DNA of 64,000 nt from contig OZ255824.1 of the NCBI GenBank assembly GCA_965277495.1, positions 3,100,001 to 3,164,000 on the forward strand, given 5' to 3'. The notes under the pieces are model-generated. The model did not search any database, was not told the DNA's origin, and worked only from the letters and a program-made list of their open reading frames with translations. Positions 1 through 9,418 of this stretch are shown here, piece by piece (position 1 is the stretch's first letter; each line of letters starts with the position of its first letter). The position numbers and the translations under genes were made by a program. The DNA comes from CAHJXG01 sp965277495. Lineage in GTDB: Bacteria; Pseudomonadota; Alphaproteobacteria; Acetobacterales; Acetobacteraceae.

Positions 1-179
1 GGGGTTATGCAGCTATGGATCGGCGCCCCGTCCAGCAGCACGGTGCACGCGCCGCAATCGCCGGTGTCGCAGCCCTTCTTCGTGCCAAACCAGCCGAGTT
101 CGCGCAGCAGCGTGCGCAGGCACTGGCCGGGCCGCCCGGGCGCCTCCTGCGCATGGCCGTTCACACTCAGCCGCATCAT
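1..179 (-). CDS. Molybdenum hydroxylase 2Fe-2S subunit, N-terminal part (runs off window)
   Basis: Only the first ~59 codons are present; the gene continues past base 1. The translation has the plant-type ferredoxin pattern of xanthine dehydrogenase / CO dehydrogenase small subunits: GTKKGCDTGDCGACTVLLDG, with the cysteines that ligate the first [2Fe-2S] cluster. Such subunits pass electrons from a molybdopterin active site to FAD. The ATG at 179 overlaps the TGA of the upstream FAD-subunit gene (ATGA), so the two are translationally coupled. A second in-frame ATG lies one codon later. Substrate cannot be told without the missing large subunit; the 2Fe-2S part may also be fused to it. Confidence 0.85.
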   Translation of the reverse strand, partial: MMRLSVNGHAQEAPGRPGQCLRTLLRELGWFGTKKGCDTGDCGACTVLLDGAPIHSCIT

Positions 180-991
180 GGCGCGAGTTCGTGCAGCAGT
201 TCGGCGGCGAGCCGGCGCGTCATGTGCCGCCGCCAATCCGGCGCGCCGTGGACGTCGTCGAACCACGCGTCGCCGGGCATCGCCGCGATCGCCGCATCCA
301 GGGCAGCAGCGGACGGCGGCGCGGGCCAGGCCAACTGCATAGGGCGCGGAAGGCTGGCGGTGACGGTAAGCCGGTATCCGTCATCCGCCGGGTCGAGCGT
401 CGCGACGAGCAGGGCGGCGGACCGGCCCAATTCCGTCAACGAGGCTTGCCGCCATGCTGCCCGGCGACGAAGGGCCGCCACCGGGATGTCGATCGCCCGC
501 AACACTTCGCCAGGGCGCAGCGCCATCCGCTGCGGCCCCACTGCGAAATCCAGCATGGGCAAGCGCCGCTCGCCGCCGCCGGGCTGCCAGATCGCGGCCA
601 CGCCGTCCAGCGCCACAGCCATCGCCAGCATCGGCGCGGCGGGCAGCGCCTGGCAGACGTTGCCGCCCACGGTGGCCGCGTTCCATACCTTGAACGAACC
701 CGCCAAAGCCCGGCAGCACCCGGCGATTAGCGGCGTGGCCGTCCACGCCGCCGGCCAACGCGCCGCCACGGCCTCGGCCAGGGTGCAAGTGGCGGCGATG
801 CGCAGGCCGTCCGGCAACAGCTCAAACGGTGGCCAGCCCAGGGCGTGCAGGTCGATCAGCCGGCGCAAGCCGGTTTGCGGTTCGCCGAACAACGCGGTCC
901 CGCCCGCGAGCAGCGCATCGGTTTCCCGCCATTCCGGCAGGTCCGCGCGGGTCGCCGGGCGCAGGAGCTCGTCGACAGTGTTCAGGTCCAT
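176..991 (-). CDS. FAD-binding subunit of a molybdenum hydroxylase (CoxM/XdhB-like)
   Basis: About 271 residues resembling the FAD-binding medium subunit of xanthine dehydrogenase-type molybdenum hydroxylases, which moves electrons from the Fe-S subunit to FAD. Visible hallmarks are LLAGGTALFGEPQTG near residue 27 (FAD-binding loop), and further on IAGCCRALAG and NAATVGGNVCQALPA, the family's second FAD motif. It is followed by the 2Fe-2S subunit gene with a 4-base overlap. The start is uncertain: ATG at 991 or at 1009, neither with a clear ribosome-binding site. The frame stays open far upstream, antisense to other genes, which is typical of GC-rich DNA and is not coding there. Confidence 0.8.
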   Translation of the reverse strand: MDLNTVDELLRPATRADLPEWRETDALLAGGTALFGEPQTGLRRLIDLHALGWPPFELLPDGLRIAATCTLAEAVAARWPAAWTATPLIAGCCRALAGSFKVWNAATVGGNVCQALPAAPMLAMAVALDGVAAIWQPGGGERRLPMLDFAVGPQRMALRPGEVLRAIDIPVAALRRRAAWRQASLTELGRSAALLVATLDPADDGYRLTVTASLPRPMQLAWPAPPSAAALDAAIAAMPGDAWFDDVHGAPDWRRHMTRRLAAELLHELAP

Positions 992-1108
992 GCCCGGACG
1001 GTGAAACATCCTGCCGCCGGGCACAATATCGGACTTGGGCCATGGCCCCAAGACTCCCGCTCCCATCTTCGATATCTTCAGGTCAAACGAACCTCCAGGG
1101 AGGGCGCC

Positions 1109-2140
1109 ATGGCCTCGAAGCTTGCAGAAGATCCTCGCATCGACCCCCGCATCAAGGCGGTATTCGGCTCGGTAGAACTGCCGGCCCTGCCCAGCGTGGC
1201 CAGCCGCGAGGAGTTGCTGCAACAGGAGTATTCGGACGCTGCCCTGGCCGGCGCGGCGGGCCTCAAGGCCTTTCTCGATGCCATGGGCACCGAGGAGGCC
1301 GCGCCGTCGACGGGCCTCAGCATACGCACCGAGCGGTTCACCTCCTCGCCCGACGGCAACACGGTCAACATCCAGTTCATCCGTCCGGACCACGGCCGCA
1401 TCGTGCCCTGCGTCTACTACATCCATGGCGGCGGCATGCAGTTCTTGTCCTGCTATGACGGCAACTACCGCGCCTTCGGCCGGATGATCGCCGCGCAGGG
1501 CGTGGCGGTTGCGATGGTCGATTTCCGCAACGCGCTGCACGCCTCGTCCGCGCCGGAGGTGGCGACATTCCCGGCCGGGCTCAACGACTGCGTTTCGGGG
1601 CTCAAGTGGGTCTGCGCCAACGCCGCTTTGTTGGGCATCGATGCCAGCCGCGTCATCATTTCCGGCGAGAGCGGCGGCGGCAACCTGACGCTCGCGACCG
1701 GGATGAAGCTCAAGCAGGATGGCGGCATCGGCCTGGTCAGGGGCCTCTATGCGCTTTGCCCGTTCATCGCCGGCGAGTGGCCGCTGCCGCAGAACCCGTC
1801 TTCCACCGAGAACGACGGCATCTTCCTGAACCTGTGCAACAACCGCAACGCCTTCGGCTATGGCATCGAGGCGTTCCGCGCGCGCGACCCGCTGGCGTGG
1901 CCCGGATTCGCCAGCGCCGAGGACGTGAAGGGGCTGCCGCCGGTGGTGATCAGCGTCAACGAGTGCGACCCATTGCGCGACGAGGGCGTCAACTTCTACC
2001 GGCTGCTGATCCAGAACGGCGTCGCGGCCCGGTGCCGGCAGGTGATGGGCACCACGCACGCCATCGAGGTGTTTCCCGCCTGCTGCCCCGACATCAGCCG
2101 CGACGGCGCGCGAGCGATCGCCAACTTCGCCATGGGCTGA
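1109..2140 (+). CDS. Alpha/beta hydrolase, HSL-type esterase family
   Basis: A 343-residue hydrolase of the hormone-sensitive-lipase group. Residues 106-109 are the HGGG oxyanion-hole motif and GESGGG around residue 188 holds the nucleophilic serine; a later ECDPLRDEG gives the acid and GTTHAIE the histidine. It should hydrolyse a carboxylic ester or lactone of unknown identity and has no signal peptide, so it is probably cytoplasmic. The ATG at 1109 is preceded by AGGGAGGG. It is divergent from the molybdenum hydroxylase genes and co-directional with the acetyltransferase and nicotinamidase genes downstream. Some acetyl hydrolases of this family act on acylated sugars or xenobiotics; the substrate is not predictable here. 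Confidence 0.85.
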   Translation: MASKLAEDPRIDPRIKAVFGSVELPALPSVASREELLQQEYSDAALAGAAGLKAFLDAMGTEEAAPSTGLSIRTERFTSSPDGNTVNIQFIRPDHGRIVPCVYYIHGGGMQFLSCYDGNYRAFGRMIAAQGVAVAMVDFRNALHASSAPEVATFPAGLNDCVSGLKWVCANAALLGIDASRVIISGESGGGNLTLATGMKLKQDGGIGLVRGLYALCPFIAGEWPLPQNPSSTENDGIFLNLCNNRNAFGYGIEAFRARDPLAWPGFASAEDVKGLPPVVISVNECDPLRDEGVNFYRLLIQNGVAARCRQVMGTTHAIEVFPACCPDISRDGARAIANFAMG

Positions 2141-2176
2141 AGGCGCCGGCCGTTTCTCAAGCAGGAGCGCAGTCCG

Positions 2177-2611
2177 ATGCAGGGCAGCCGATGGACGGTG
2201 AACCTCGAGACCGATCCCGATATCTCGCTGCGGGCAAAGATCCTGGAGCCGCTGGTTGCCCACAACGAGAGCGCTGCCGGGCCGGGCCGCTGGGGTCCGC
2301 TGGCCGTTACGGTGCGAGATGATAGCGGCGAGGTCGTCGGCGGGCTTTGGGGCTGGACGGGTTATGGCTTCCTTTTCGTCGAACTGCTCGCCCTCGGTCC
2401 CGCCAAGGGCCTGGGGCTGGGCTGGGAGGTGATGCAGCTTGCGGAGGCCGAGGCGAGACGGCGTGGGCTGAACGGAATTTGGCTGGACACCTGGACGTTC
2501 CAGGCGCCGGGCTTCTATCCAAAGCTGGGCTTCGTAGAGTGCGGGCGGATCACCGACTACCCGGCTGGCCATGACCGCATCTTCTACATGAAGCGCTTGG
2601 AGGGTGCGTGA
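2177..2611 (+). CDS. GNAT-family N-acetyltransferase
   Basis: A 144-residue single-domain GNAT protein. The acetyl-CoA binding segment appears as LALGPAKGLGLGWEVM (variant of the Q/RxxGxG/A loop), followed by a helix rich in Glu/Arg and the C-terminal strand WTFQAPGFYPKLGF, the usual GNAT motif B with its tyrosine. AGGAG stands 9 bases before the ATG. The stop codon overlaps the GTG start of the nicotinamidase gene, suggesting coupled translation. Substrate unknown. Confidence 0.85.
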   Translation: MQGSRWTVNLETDPDISLRAKILEPLVAHNESAAGPGRWGPLAVTVRDDSGEVVGGLWGWTGYGFLFVELLALGPAKGLGLGWEVMQLAEAEARRRGLNGIWLDTWTFQAPGFYPKLGFVECGRITDYPAGHDRIFYMKRLEGA

Positions 2612-3249
2612 CCGTGCAATTGCTGCCTGACGACGTCCTGATCGCCATCGACGTGCAGCGGGACTTCCTGCCGGGCGGCGCCTTGGCCGTGCCCGGCGGC
2701 GACGGCGTGGTCGGCCCCATCAACCGGCTCGGCACGCTGTTCGGGCATGTCCTGCTGACCCAGGACTGGCATCCGGCCGACCACGTCTCCTTCGCCGTCA
2801 ACCACCCGGGCGTTGCGGCGTTCGAGACGGTCGAGCTGCCGTATGGCCGGCAGGTGCTCTGGCCCGCGCACTGCATCCAGGGTACCAGCGGCGCTGTGTT
2901 CGCCCCAGGGTTAGACCTGCCGCGGGCGGAATTGGTCATACGCAAGGGGTTTCGCCAGGCGGTGGACAGCTACTCCGCTTTCACCGAGGCGGATCGGCAG
3001 ATGCCCACCGGCCTCGCCGGCTACCTGCGCGAACGTGGGTTGCGCCGCCTGTTCCTGGCCGGGCTGGCGACCGATTTCTGCGTGGCTTGGAGCGCCATGG
3101 ACGGACGCGCCGCCGGGTTCGAGGTGCATGTCGTCGCCGATGCGTGCCGCGGGATCGATACGCAGGGTTCGCTGGATCAGGCTTGGCGGGCGATGCACGA
3201 GGCCGGCGTGCGGCGGATCGGCAGCGGCGACCTGCAAGGCATGGCTTAG
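2608..3249 (+). CDS. pncA: Nicotinamidase
   Basis: A 213-residue cysteine hydrolase matching bacterial nicotinamidase/pyrazinamidase, which converts nicotinamide to nicotinate for NAD salvage. The catalytic triad is visible as Asp15 (IDVQRDF), Lys113 (IRKGF) and Cys158 (ATDFCVA). The metal-site residues Asp53, His55 and His88 lie in TQDWHPADHVSF and WPAHC. The start is GTG at 2608, overlapping the end of the acetyltransferase gene. The stop codon overlaps that of the convergent gene on the other strand, so the two genes meet tail to tail with no spacer. Confidence 0.93.
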   Translation: MTVQLLPDDVLIAIDVQRDFLPGGALAVPGGDGVVGPINRLGTLFGHVLLTQDWHPADHVSFAVNHPGVAAFETVELPYGRQVLWPAHCIQGTSGAVFAPGLDLPRAELVIRKGFRQAVDSYSAFTEADRQMPTGLAGYLRERGLRRLFLAGLATDFCVAWSAMDGRAAGFEVHVVADACRGIDTQGSLDQAWRAMHEAGVRRIGSGDLQGMA

Positions 3250-4589
3250 CCGGCGCTGAACACGCGTTCCATCTCGCGGCGGAACCGGATCGCTGGGTCT
3301 GCCGCGTCGAAGTCCACGTCTTGCCAGCGCACCGCCTGGCCGGCGGCGACGGACCGGTTCAGCACGAGGCCGTGGGCCAGCCCGATGGGCAGGCACCCGG
3401 CTGCGAGCGAGGCCTGCGCCGGCTGTAGCTTGCCATACACCATCGCGCCGCCCTCGCCATCGAGTTGTTCGCCGGGCCGCAGGCCGCGCTTGGCGGTCGC
3501 GACGACATCGCCGCGGAACTCACGCGTGGCCCCGGTCGGCTCGCCACGCAGCATAATGCTGGCGATCGACACGCCGAGTTCGAGGCCGATCAGGTGGTAG
3601 GGCTTATACATCGCGGCGTAGCGTCCGGTCGTGTCGGTCCGCAGGCCATATTCCGCAAAGCACTTGCGCACATAGTCGGACGGCGCCTCGAACACCGCAT
3701 ACACGCCCCAGCGCAGGTCGCGGAACACCGGGCGGCCATCGCGCTCCAATGACGACACGACTTCGACGGCGCCCTTATGCGACAGGATGCCGCCGTCCGC
3801 GTGCGGGCGCAGGATGTTCGGCAGGTCGTCGACGCCGCAGGCGGGAAAGGCGAGGCCGTCCGCGGCAGGCTCGAGCCCGGTGGCGTTCGCCACCGCGGCC
3901 ATTTCCAGCGCCGACTTGGTTCCGTCGAGGAAGGAATTGAACATTTTGGCGTTGAAGTCGCCGCCGGCGACTTGTTCTTCGCTGAAGCCATAGTGGCCCC
4001 AGACCGTGTCGGGCGTCGAGGCGTGATAGGTGGGCAAGTACTTGGTGCCCTTGCCGGCGCAGACCACCTCGAAACCGGCCGTGCGGGCCCAATCCACCAA
4101 CTCGGCAATCAGCGCGGGCTGGTCGCCGTAGGCAAATGAGTACAGGACGCCGGCTTCCGCCGCGCGCCGGGCCAACAAGGGGCCGGCCAGCGCGTCGGCC
4201 TCGACGTTGACCATGACGACATGACGCCTGTGCTTAAAGCACAGCAGCGCGTGCCGGATGCCTGCTGCGGGATTGCCGGTGGCCTCCACGATCACGTCGA
4301 TCCCGTCAGCGGCGATCAGCGTTTCGGCGTCATCGACGATATAGGTCGTGCCGTCGCGGCGCGCATGGGCGAACGACGCCGCGCTAAACCGCTCGGCAGG
4401 CCAGCCGACCCGCTCGACGGCGCTACGGGCGCGTGAGACATCGAGGTCGGCGATCCCCATGACGTGCAGGCCGGGCGTGCGCGGCGCCTGCGAGAGGAAC
4501 ATCGAGCCGAACTTTCCGGCGCCAATCACTCCGACACGGATCGGCTTCCCGGCTTCGGCCAGGGCGGCAAGCTTGAGGGCTAGGCTCAT
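3246..4589 (-). CDS. NAD(P)-binding oxidoreductase with C-terminal SAF domain
   Basis: A 447-residue protein. The N-terminal half is a Rossmann domain (VGVIGAGKFGSMFL near residue 19) related to homoserine dehydrogenase-type NAD(P) enzymes; EATGNPAAG and the following segment fit that fold. The last ~100 residues contain a SAF-like domain (KRGLRPGEQLDGEGG ... LNRSVAAGQAVRWQDVD) of the kind found in altronate dehydratase, antifreeze proteins and flagellar FlgA. Proteins with this architecture occur in sugar-acid and hydroxy-acid catabolism and are often annotated only as SAF-domain or homoserine dehydrogenase-like proteins. Substrate unknown. It is a monocistronic gene between pncA and spoVR. 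Confidence 0.8.
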   Translation of the reverse strand: MSLALKLAALAEAGKPIRVGVIGAGKFGSMFLSQAPRTPGLHVMGIADLDVSRARSAVERVGWPAERFSAASFAHARRDGTTYIVDDAETLIAADGIDVIVEATGNPAAGIRHALLCFKHRRHVVMVNVEADALAGPLLARRAAEAGVLYSFAYGDQPALIAELVDWARTAGFEVVCAGKGTKYLPTYHASTPDTVWGHYGFSEEQVAGGDFNAKMFNSFLDGTKSALEMAAVANATGLEPAADGLAFPACGVDDLPNILRPHADGGILSHKGAVEVVSSLERDGRPVFRDLRWGVYAVFEAPSDYVRKCFAEYGLRTDTTGRYAAMYKPYHLIGLELGVSIASIMLRGEPTGATREFRGDVVATAKRGLRPGEQLDGEGGAMVYGKLQPAQASLAAGCLPIGLAHGLVLNRSVAAGQAVRWQDVDFDAADPAIRFRREMERVFSAG

Positions 4590-4622
4590 GGCAGCCGTCC
4601 TAACCGCTCGCTGCGGCAGCGT

Positions 4623-6149
4623 CTAGCGGATCGGGCTTGCCGTGTGCGTCGCCAGCACCGAGTCGGTCGTGGAATCGACCTCCTGCAGCCGCACCTCATA
4701 GCCCCACAGCAGCGCAAGCTGCCGCAGGGTCGCTTCTGCATCTTTTTTCGCCAGCAACTGCCCGGGCCGGGTGCGATGCTCCAGCAGCAGCCGGCGATCC
4801 CCCGACAGGTCCACGTCGACCACCTGCACGTCCGCGTCGCTCAGGCCAGGATCGTAGGATCGCGCGAGGGTGCGGCGGATTTCGCGGTAGCCCTCGTCGT
4901 CGTGAATCGCATCCACCAGCAGCGTCGGCTCGGAGGATTCGTCCATCAAACGGAACATGCGGAAGTCGCGGATCACCTTGGGCGACAGGAACTGGAGCAC
5001 GAAGCTCTCGTCGCGGTAGTTCGCCCAGGCGTGACGCAGCGCGCCGATCGCGTTGCCGCTGCCGGCGAGGTCGGGGAACCAGGCGCGGTCCTCCTTGGTC
5101 GGTTCGTCGCAGATGCGGGCGATGTCGGTCATCATCGCATAGCCCAGCGCATACGGGTTGAACCCCGGCCCGCCTGCGGGATGGTCGAAGCCGGGCTGCA
5201 TGATGACGTTGCTGGTCGAGTGGATGACCTCGAGGAAAGCCGCGTCGTCGATCTGCCCGGTCTCGTGCAGCCGGGCCATGATACGCTGGTGCACCCAGGT
5301 GGCGCAGCCCTCGTTCATCAGCTTGACCTGCGGCTGCGGGTAGAAATACTGCGCGATCAGCCGCACGATGCGGATGATTTCCCGCTCCCACGATTGCAGG
5401 CTGGGCGAGGATTTTTCGATGAAATACAGCAGGTTTTCCTCAGGCAGGCCAAGGCGGCGGCGCCGTTCCGAGACCTTGTCGATGCCCGGCGCCGGCTTCG
5501 CTTCCGGCAGCGTGCGCCAGAGGTCGTCGAATACCCGCTCGTCGTATTCCTGCCGTTCGCGCTCGCGCTTCTGCTCGGCCTTGAGGTTCATCGGACGGGT
5601 GCCGCCGTGGCGGTGCACCCCGTGCTGCGACAGGCTGTGCGCCGCATCGAGCACCCGTTCCACAGCTGCGACGCCATACTTGTCCTCGCAGGTGGCGACG
5701 TAGCTGCGGGCGAAGCCGAGGTAGTCGAGGATCGCCGACGCCTCGGTCCACTGCCGGAACAAGTGGTTGTTGCGGAAGAAGTGGTTGTGGCCGAATGCGG
5801 CGTGCGCGATCACCAGCGCCTGCATCGTCGCCGTGTTCTCCTCCATCAAATAGGAGATGCACGGGTTGGAGTTGATCACAACCTCATAGGCGAGGCTCGT
5901 GTAGCCGCGGCGGTAGCTGCTTTCGTGCTGCAGGAACCGCTTGCCATATGACCAGTGACGATAGGTCAGCGGCATGCCATGCGCGGTATATACGTCGAGC
6001 ATCTGCTCCGAGGTGATCACCTCGATGCGGTTGGCATAAAGCTCCAGGCCGAGCTCGTCCGTGGCGATGCGTTCGATGGCATCGTAGGACCGGCGCAGCG
6101 TTTCGAAGTTCCAGTCCGTGCCGCTGTAAAGCAGGGGCAGATCGGTCAT
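4623..6149 (-). CDS. SpoVR-family protein (YcgB-like)
   Basis: A 508-residue protein with the full SpoVR/YcgB organisation, including the conserved HAAFGHNHFFRNNHLF segment and a long C-terminal part. The biochemical role is unknown. The family is named for Bacillus spore cortex formation, but in Proteobacteria it is almost always linked to prkA and a DUF444 gene, as here, and belongs to a stationary-phase or stress regulon. The ATG at 6149 has a strong GGAGG 6 bases upstream. It lies about 30 bases after the DUF444 stop, so it is the last gene of a three-gene operon. Confidence 0.92.
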   Translation of the reverse strand: MTDLPLLYSGTDWNFETLRRSYDAIERIATDELGLELYANRIEVITSEQMLDVYTAHGMPLTYRHWSYGKRFLQHESSYRRGYTSLAYEVVINSNPCISYLMEENTATMQALVIAHAAFGHNHFFRNNHLFRQWTEASAILDYLGFARSYVATCEDKYGVAAVERVLDAAHSLSQHGVHRHGGTRPMNLKAEQKRERERQEYDERVFDDLWRTLPEAKPAPGIDKVSERRRRLGLPEENLLYFIEKSSPSLQSWEREIIRIVRLIAQYFYPQPQVKLMNEGCATWVHQRIMARLHETGQIDDAAFLEVIHSTSNVIMQPGFDHPAGGPGFNPYALGYAMMTDIARICDEPTKEDRAWFPDLAGSGNAIGALRHAWANYRDESFVLQFLSPKVIRDFRMFRLMDESSEPTLLVDAIHDDEGYREIRRTLARSYDPGLSDADVQVVDVDLSGDRRLLLEHRTRPGQLLAKKDAEATLRQLALLWGYEVRLQEVDSTTDSVLATHTASPIR

Positions 6150-6180
6150 GCAGCCTCCAGGCAGTCTGTCCGAACGCCGC

Positions 6181-7461
6181 TCATGCCACCGCCTTCCGCC
6201 CGAATAGGTCGCGGAACACCGGGAAGATGTCGCGCCGCTCGGCGACCCGGCGCATGGCGAGCTTCGGCGCCCGCTGCGACAACGGGGCATAGCCGCGCCA
6301 TAGGTCGGTTTCGCCGCGGATGATCGCCGCCGACATCGAGACCTCGATATAGGCGAAGTGCTGCACCACCGGCAGGATGTCCGTCTCCAACATGCCGACC
6401 GCGCGCTGCGTGTCGCTGCCGGAGTTGTCGCCGTCGGAGGCCTGCGCCGCATAGATGTTCCACGACTCCGCCGAGTAGCGGTCGCGCTGGATGCGGGTCA
6501 GCTCGGCAAGCGCGGTCGACACCACCGTGCCGCCGGTGCGCGGGTCGGTGAAGAACACCTCCTCCGTCACTTCCTCGGCGGTTTCGGTATGGCGGATGAA
6601 CACGAGGTCCACCCGCTTGTAGCGCCGCTCCAGGAACACGTGCAGTAACAGGAAGAAGCGCTTCGCCAAATCCTTCATGCTCTCGGACATGGAGCCGGAC
6701 ACATCCATCAGGCAGAACATCACCGCGCGGGTCGAGGGCTTCGGCACCTGGGTATAGCGGCGGTAGCGCAAGTCGATGGGGTCGACCCAGGGCACGCGCG
6801 CCAGGCGCCGCAGCGCCTGCTCCAGTTCACCGCGCAGCATACGAAGGCGGTCCGCATCCTCGCCGCTCGCTTCCAGATGGAAGATCTCCTTTTCCAATTC
6901 GCGGACCTCGGGCGGCTTTGGGCGCCGCAGCCCGATGCGCCGGGCGAGCGACTGCCGCATGGACCGCGACATGTCGATCTGCGACGGGTTGCCGTCCACG
7001 CTGATGCCGGCCCGGATTGGCGCCATCGTCTCCGTCGCCACCACCTGGCTTTTCACCAGGTCGGGCAATTCGAGGTCCTCGAAGAACAAGTCGAGGAACT
7101 CGTCGCGGGTGAGCACGAAGCGGAACCCGTCCTGCGACTCGCCGCCGCCTTGCCCGGCGCCGGACCCGCCGCCGCCCCGTCCGCTCGGCGGGCGCGCCAG
7201 GCGGTCCCCGGTCGAGAACTCCTTGTTGCCGGATAGCACCACCTGCCGCTCACCGCCGGTGAACACCGTGTGGAACGACGGCTCGTGCAGCACATCGGCG
7301 GGGACCGTCACCGTCTCGCCATGCCCGGTCTCGCGCAGCGTGCCCTGGGTGATGGCGGCCCGGGCCGCCCGCGCAATTTCCCCCCTTGCTCGCGCCAACA
7401 CCCGCTGGCGGTTCTCTAGGTTCTTGCCGTGTGGGTTAGGCCGCCGATCGATGATATCCAA
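6181..7461 (-). CDS. DUF444 / YeaH-YhbH family protein, TTG start
   Basis: About 426 residues, essentially the size of E. coli YeaH. The N-terminus from the TTG codon reads DIIDRRPNPHGKNLENRQR, matching the family's conserved beginning, so TTG at 7461 is preferred to an ATG at 7557 that would lie inside prkA. A glycine-rich loop (about residues 104-121) is followed by a von Willebrand A-like half with FCLMDVSGSMSESMKDLAK, a MIDAS metal site. The partner of PrkA in this operon; function unknown, perhaps a substrate or adaptor of the kinase. Ten bases separate it from the prkA stop. Confidence 0.9.
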   Translation of the reverse strand: MDIIDRRPNPHGKNLENRQRVLARARGEIARAARAAITQGTLRETGHGETVTVPADVLHEPSFHTVFTGGERQVVLSGNKEFSTGDRLARPPSGRGGGGSGAGQGGGESQDGFRFVLTRDEFLDLFFEDLELPDLVKSQVVATETMAPIRAGISVDGNPSQIDMSRSMRQSLARRIGLRRPKPPEVRELEKEIFHLEASGEDADRLRMLRGELEQALRRLARVPWVDPIDLRYRRYTQVPKPSTRAVMFCLMDVSGSMSESMKDLAKRFFLLLHVFLERRYKRVDLVFIRHTETAEEVTEEVFFTDPRTGGTVVSTALAELTRIQRDRYSAESWNIYAAQASDGDNSGSDTQRAVGMLETDILPVVQHFAYIEVSMSAAIIRGETDLWRGYAPLSQRAPKLAMRRVAERRDIFPVFRDLFGRKAVA

Positions 7462-7471
7462 GGGCGTTCGC

Positions 7472-9418
7472 TCAGGCTGACTGCTTGAACCGCATGTACC
7501 ACTCGACCAACCGGCGCACTTGGCGTTCGGTGTAGCCGCGCGAGACCATGCGTTCAACGAAGTCGTTGTGCTTCTTCTCGGTTTCGCCGTCCTTCTTGGA
7601 CCCGAAGCTGATCACCGGCAGCAGATCTTCGACCTGGGAGAACATCCGCTTCTCGATCACGTCGCGGATTTTCTCATACGACGTCCAGGACGGGTTGCGC
7701 CCGCCGTTCGCCGCCCGGTTGCGCAGCGCAAACTTCACCACCTCGTTGCGGAAATCCTTCGGGTTGGCGATCCCCGCCGGCTTCTCGATCTTGGTCAGCT
7801 CCGCATTCAGCAGCTCGCGGTTCAGCATCTGCCCGGTATCGGGGTCCTTGAAGTCCTGGTCCTCGATCCAAGCGTCGGCGTAGTCGAGGTAGCGGTCGAA
7901 CAGGTTCTGCCCATAATCGCCGTAGCTCTCGAGATAAGCCTTCTGGATCTCGTTGCCGATGAACTCGGCGTAGCGCGACGCGAGCTCGGACTTGATCGAG
8001 GCGAGATAGGCGGCCTCGGTCTCCGGCGGGAACTGCTCGCGCCGGATCGCCTGCTCCAGCACGTACATCAGGTGCACCGGGTCGGCCGCGACCTCGTTCG
8101 AGGAGTGGTTGAAGGTCGCCGACAGCACCTTGTAGGCGAACCGGGTCGAAATGCCCTCCATGCCTTCGTCGACGCCGGCGGTGTCGCGGTATTCCTGCAT
8201 GGTGCGGACCTTGGGGTCGGTCTCGCGGATGTTCTCGCCGTCATACACCCGCATCTTGGCGAACGGGCGCGAGTTGGCGTGCGGCTTCAGGCGCGAGAGC
8301 ACCGCGAACCGCGCCAGCATCTCCAGCGTATGCGGCGCGCAAGGCGCCTCCGCCAACGCCGAGCCGCTGATCAGCTTGCGGTAGATCAGCCCTTCCTCGG
8401 TCACCCGCAGGCAATACGGCACCTTCACCACCGACACGCGGTCGAGGAACGCCTCGTTGGTGCGGTTGTTGCGGAAGCTCTGCCATTCCGCCTCGTTGGA
8501 GTGGGCCAGCAGGATGCCCTGGAACGGGATCGCGCCGATGTTCTCGGTGCCAAGATAGTTGCCCTCCTGCGTCGCGGTCAGCAACGGGTGCAGCATCTTG
8601 ATCGGCGCCTTGAACATCTCCACGAACTCGAGAATGCCCTGGTTGGCGCGGTTCAGGCCGCCGGAGAAGCCATAGGCGTCCGGGTCGTTCTGGCTGTAGG
8701 TCTCCAGCTTGCGGATGTCGACCTTGCCGACGAGGGCCGAGATGTCCTGGTTGTTGTCGTCACCCGGCTCGGTCTTGGCGACCGCGATTTGCTTGCGGCG
8801 CGACGGATACAGCTTGACGACGCGGAACCGCTCGATATCACCGTCCCACTCATCCAGCCGCTTCAACGCCCAAGGGCTGGCGATGCCGGTCAGGACCCGG
8901 CGCGGAATGCCATACTTTTCCTGCAGCGCGCCGGCCATGGTGTCGGGGTCGAACAGCCCGAGCGGGCTTTCAAACACCGGGCTCAACTCGCTGCCGGCTT
9001 TCAGGACATAGATCGGCTCCTGTTCCATCAGCGCCTTGAGCCGCTCGCCCAGCGACGACTTGCCGCCGCCGACGGGGCCGAGCAAGTACAGGACCTGCTT
9101 ACGCTCCTCGAGTCCTTGCGCCGCGTGGCGGAAGAAGCCGACGATACGCTCGATCGTCTCCTCCATGCCGTGGAACTCGGAAAACGCCGGGTAAACGCGA
9201 ACCGTGCGGTTCAGGAAGATGCGCCCGAGCCGCGGGGCGCGCGACGTGTCCAGCAATTCCGGCTCGCCGATCGCCTTCAACATGCGCTCGGCCGGACTGG
9301 CGTAGCAGGCCGGGTCGTCGCGGCACGCAGTGAGATAGTCGGCGAGGCTCATCTCAACTTCGCGATGCTGGTCGCGGAGGGAGGCATGCAGGGAAAACAC
9401 ACTGTTTGCTTGAAGCAT
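7472..9418 (-). CDS. prkA: PrkA-family serine protein kinase / AAA+ ATPase
   Basis: 648 residues, the usual PrkA length. A Walker A motif GPVGGGKS is at 114-121 in an AAA domain, followed by the characteristic central LLAHSNEAEWQSFRNNR segment and the C-terminal PrkA domain. E. coli YeaG and Bacillus PrkA phosphorylate protein substrates and have a role in adaptation to nutrient stress; an ATP-dependent protease activity has also been proposed for PrkA. It leads the operon prkA-DUF444-spoVR. GGGAG is found 8 bases before the ATG at 9418. Annotation is secure; the target in this organism is not known. Confidence 0.95.
   Translation of the reverse strand: MLQANSVFSLHASLRDQHREVEMSLADYLTACRDDPACYASPAERMLKAIGEPELLDTSRAPRLGRIFLNRTVRVYPAFSEFHGMEETIERIVGFFRHAAQGLEERKQVLYLLGPVGGGKSSLGERLKALMEQEPIYVLKAGSELSPVFESPLGLFDPDTMAGALQEKYGIPRRVLTGIASPWALKRLDEWDGDIERFRVVKLYPSRRKQIAVAKTEPGDDNNQDISALVGKVDIRKLETYSQNDPDAYGFSGGLNRANQGILEFVEMFKAPIKMLHPLLTATQEGNYLGTENIGAIPFQGILLAHSNEAEWQSFRNNRTNEAFLDRVSVVKVPYCLRVTEEGLIYRKLISGSALAEAPCAPHTLEMLARFAVLSRLKPHANSRPFAKMRVYDGENIRETDPKVRTMQEYRDTAGVDEGMEGISTRFAYKVLSATFNHSSNEVAADPVHLMYVLEQAIRREQFPPETEAAYLASIKSELASRYAEFIGNEIQKAYLESYGDYGQNLFDRYLDYADAWIEDQDFKDPDTGQMLNRELLNAELTKIEKPAGIANPKDFRNEVVKFALRNRAANGGRNPSWTSYEKIRDVIEKRMFSQVEDLLPVISFGSKKDGETEKKHNDFVERMVSRGYTERQVRRLVEWYMRFKQSA

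Noticed and set aside
176..2572. Very long minus-strand open frame (798 codons) covering the FAD subunit gene and far upstream
   Set aside because: Only the last ~270 codons match the molybdenum hydroxylase family; the rest is antisense to the clearly coding hydrolase and acetyltransferase genes, as is common in GC-rich DNA.
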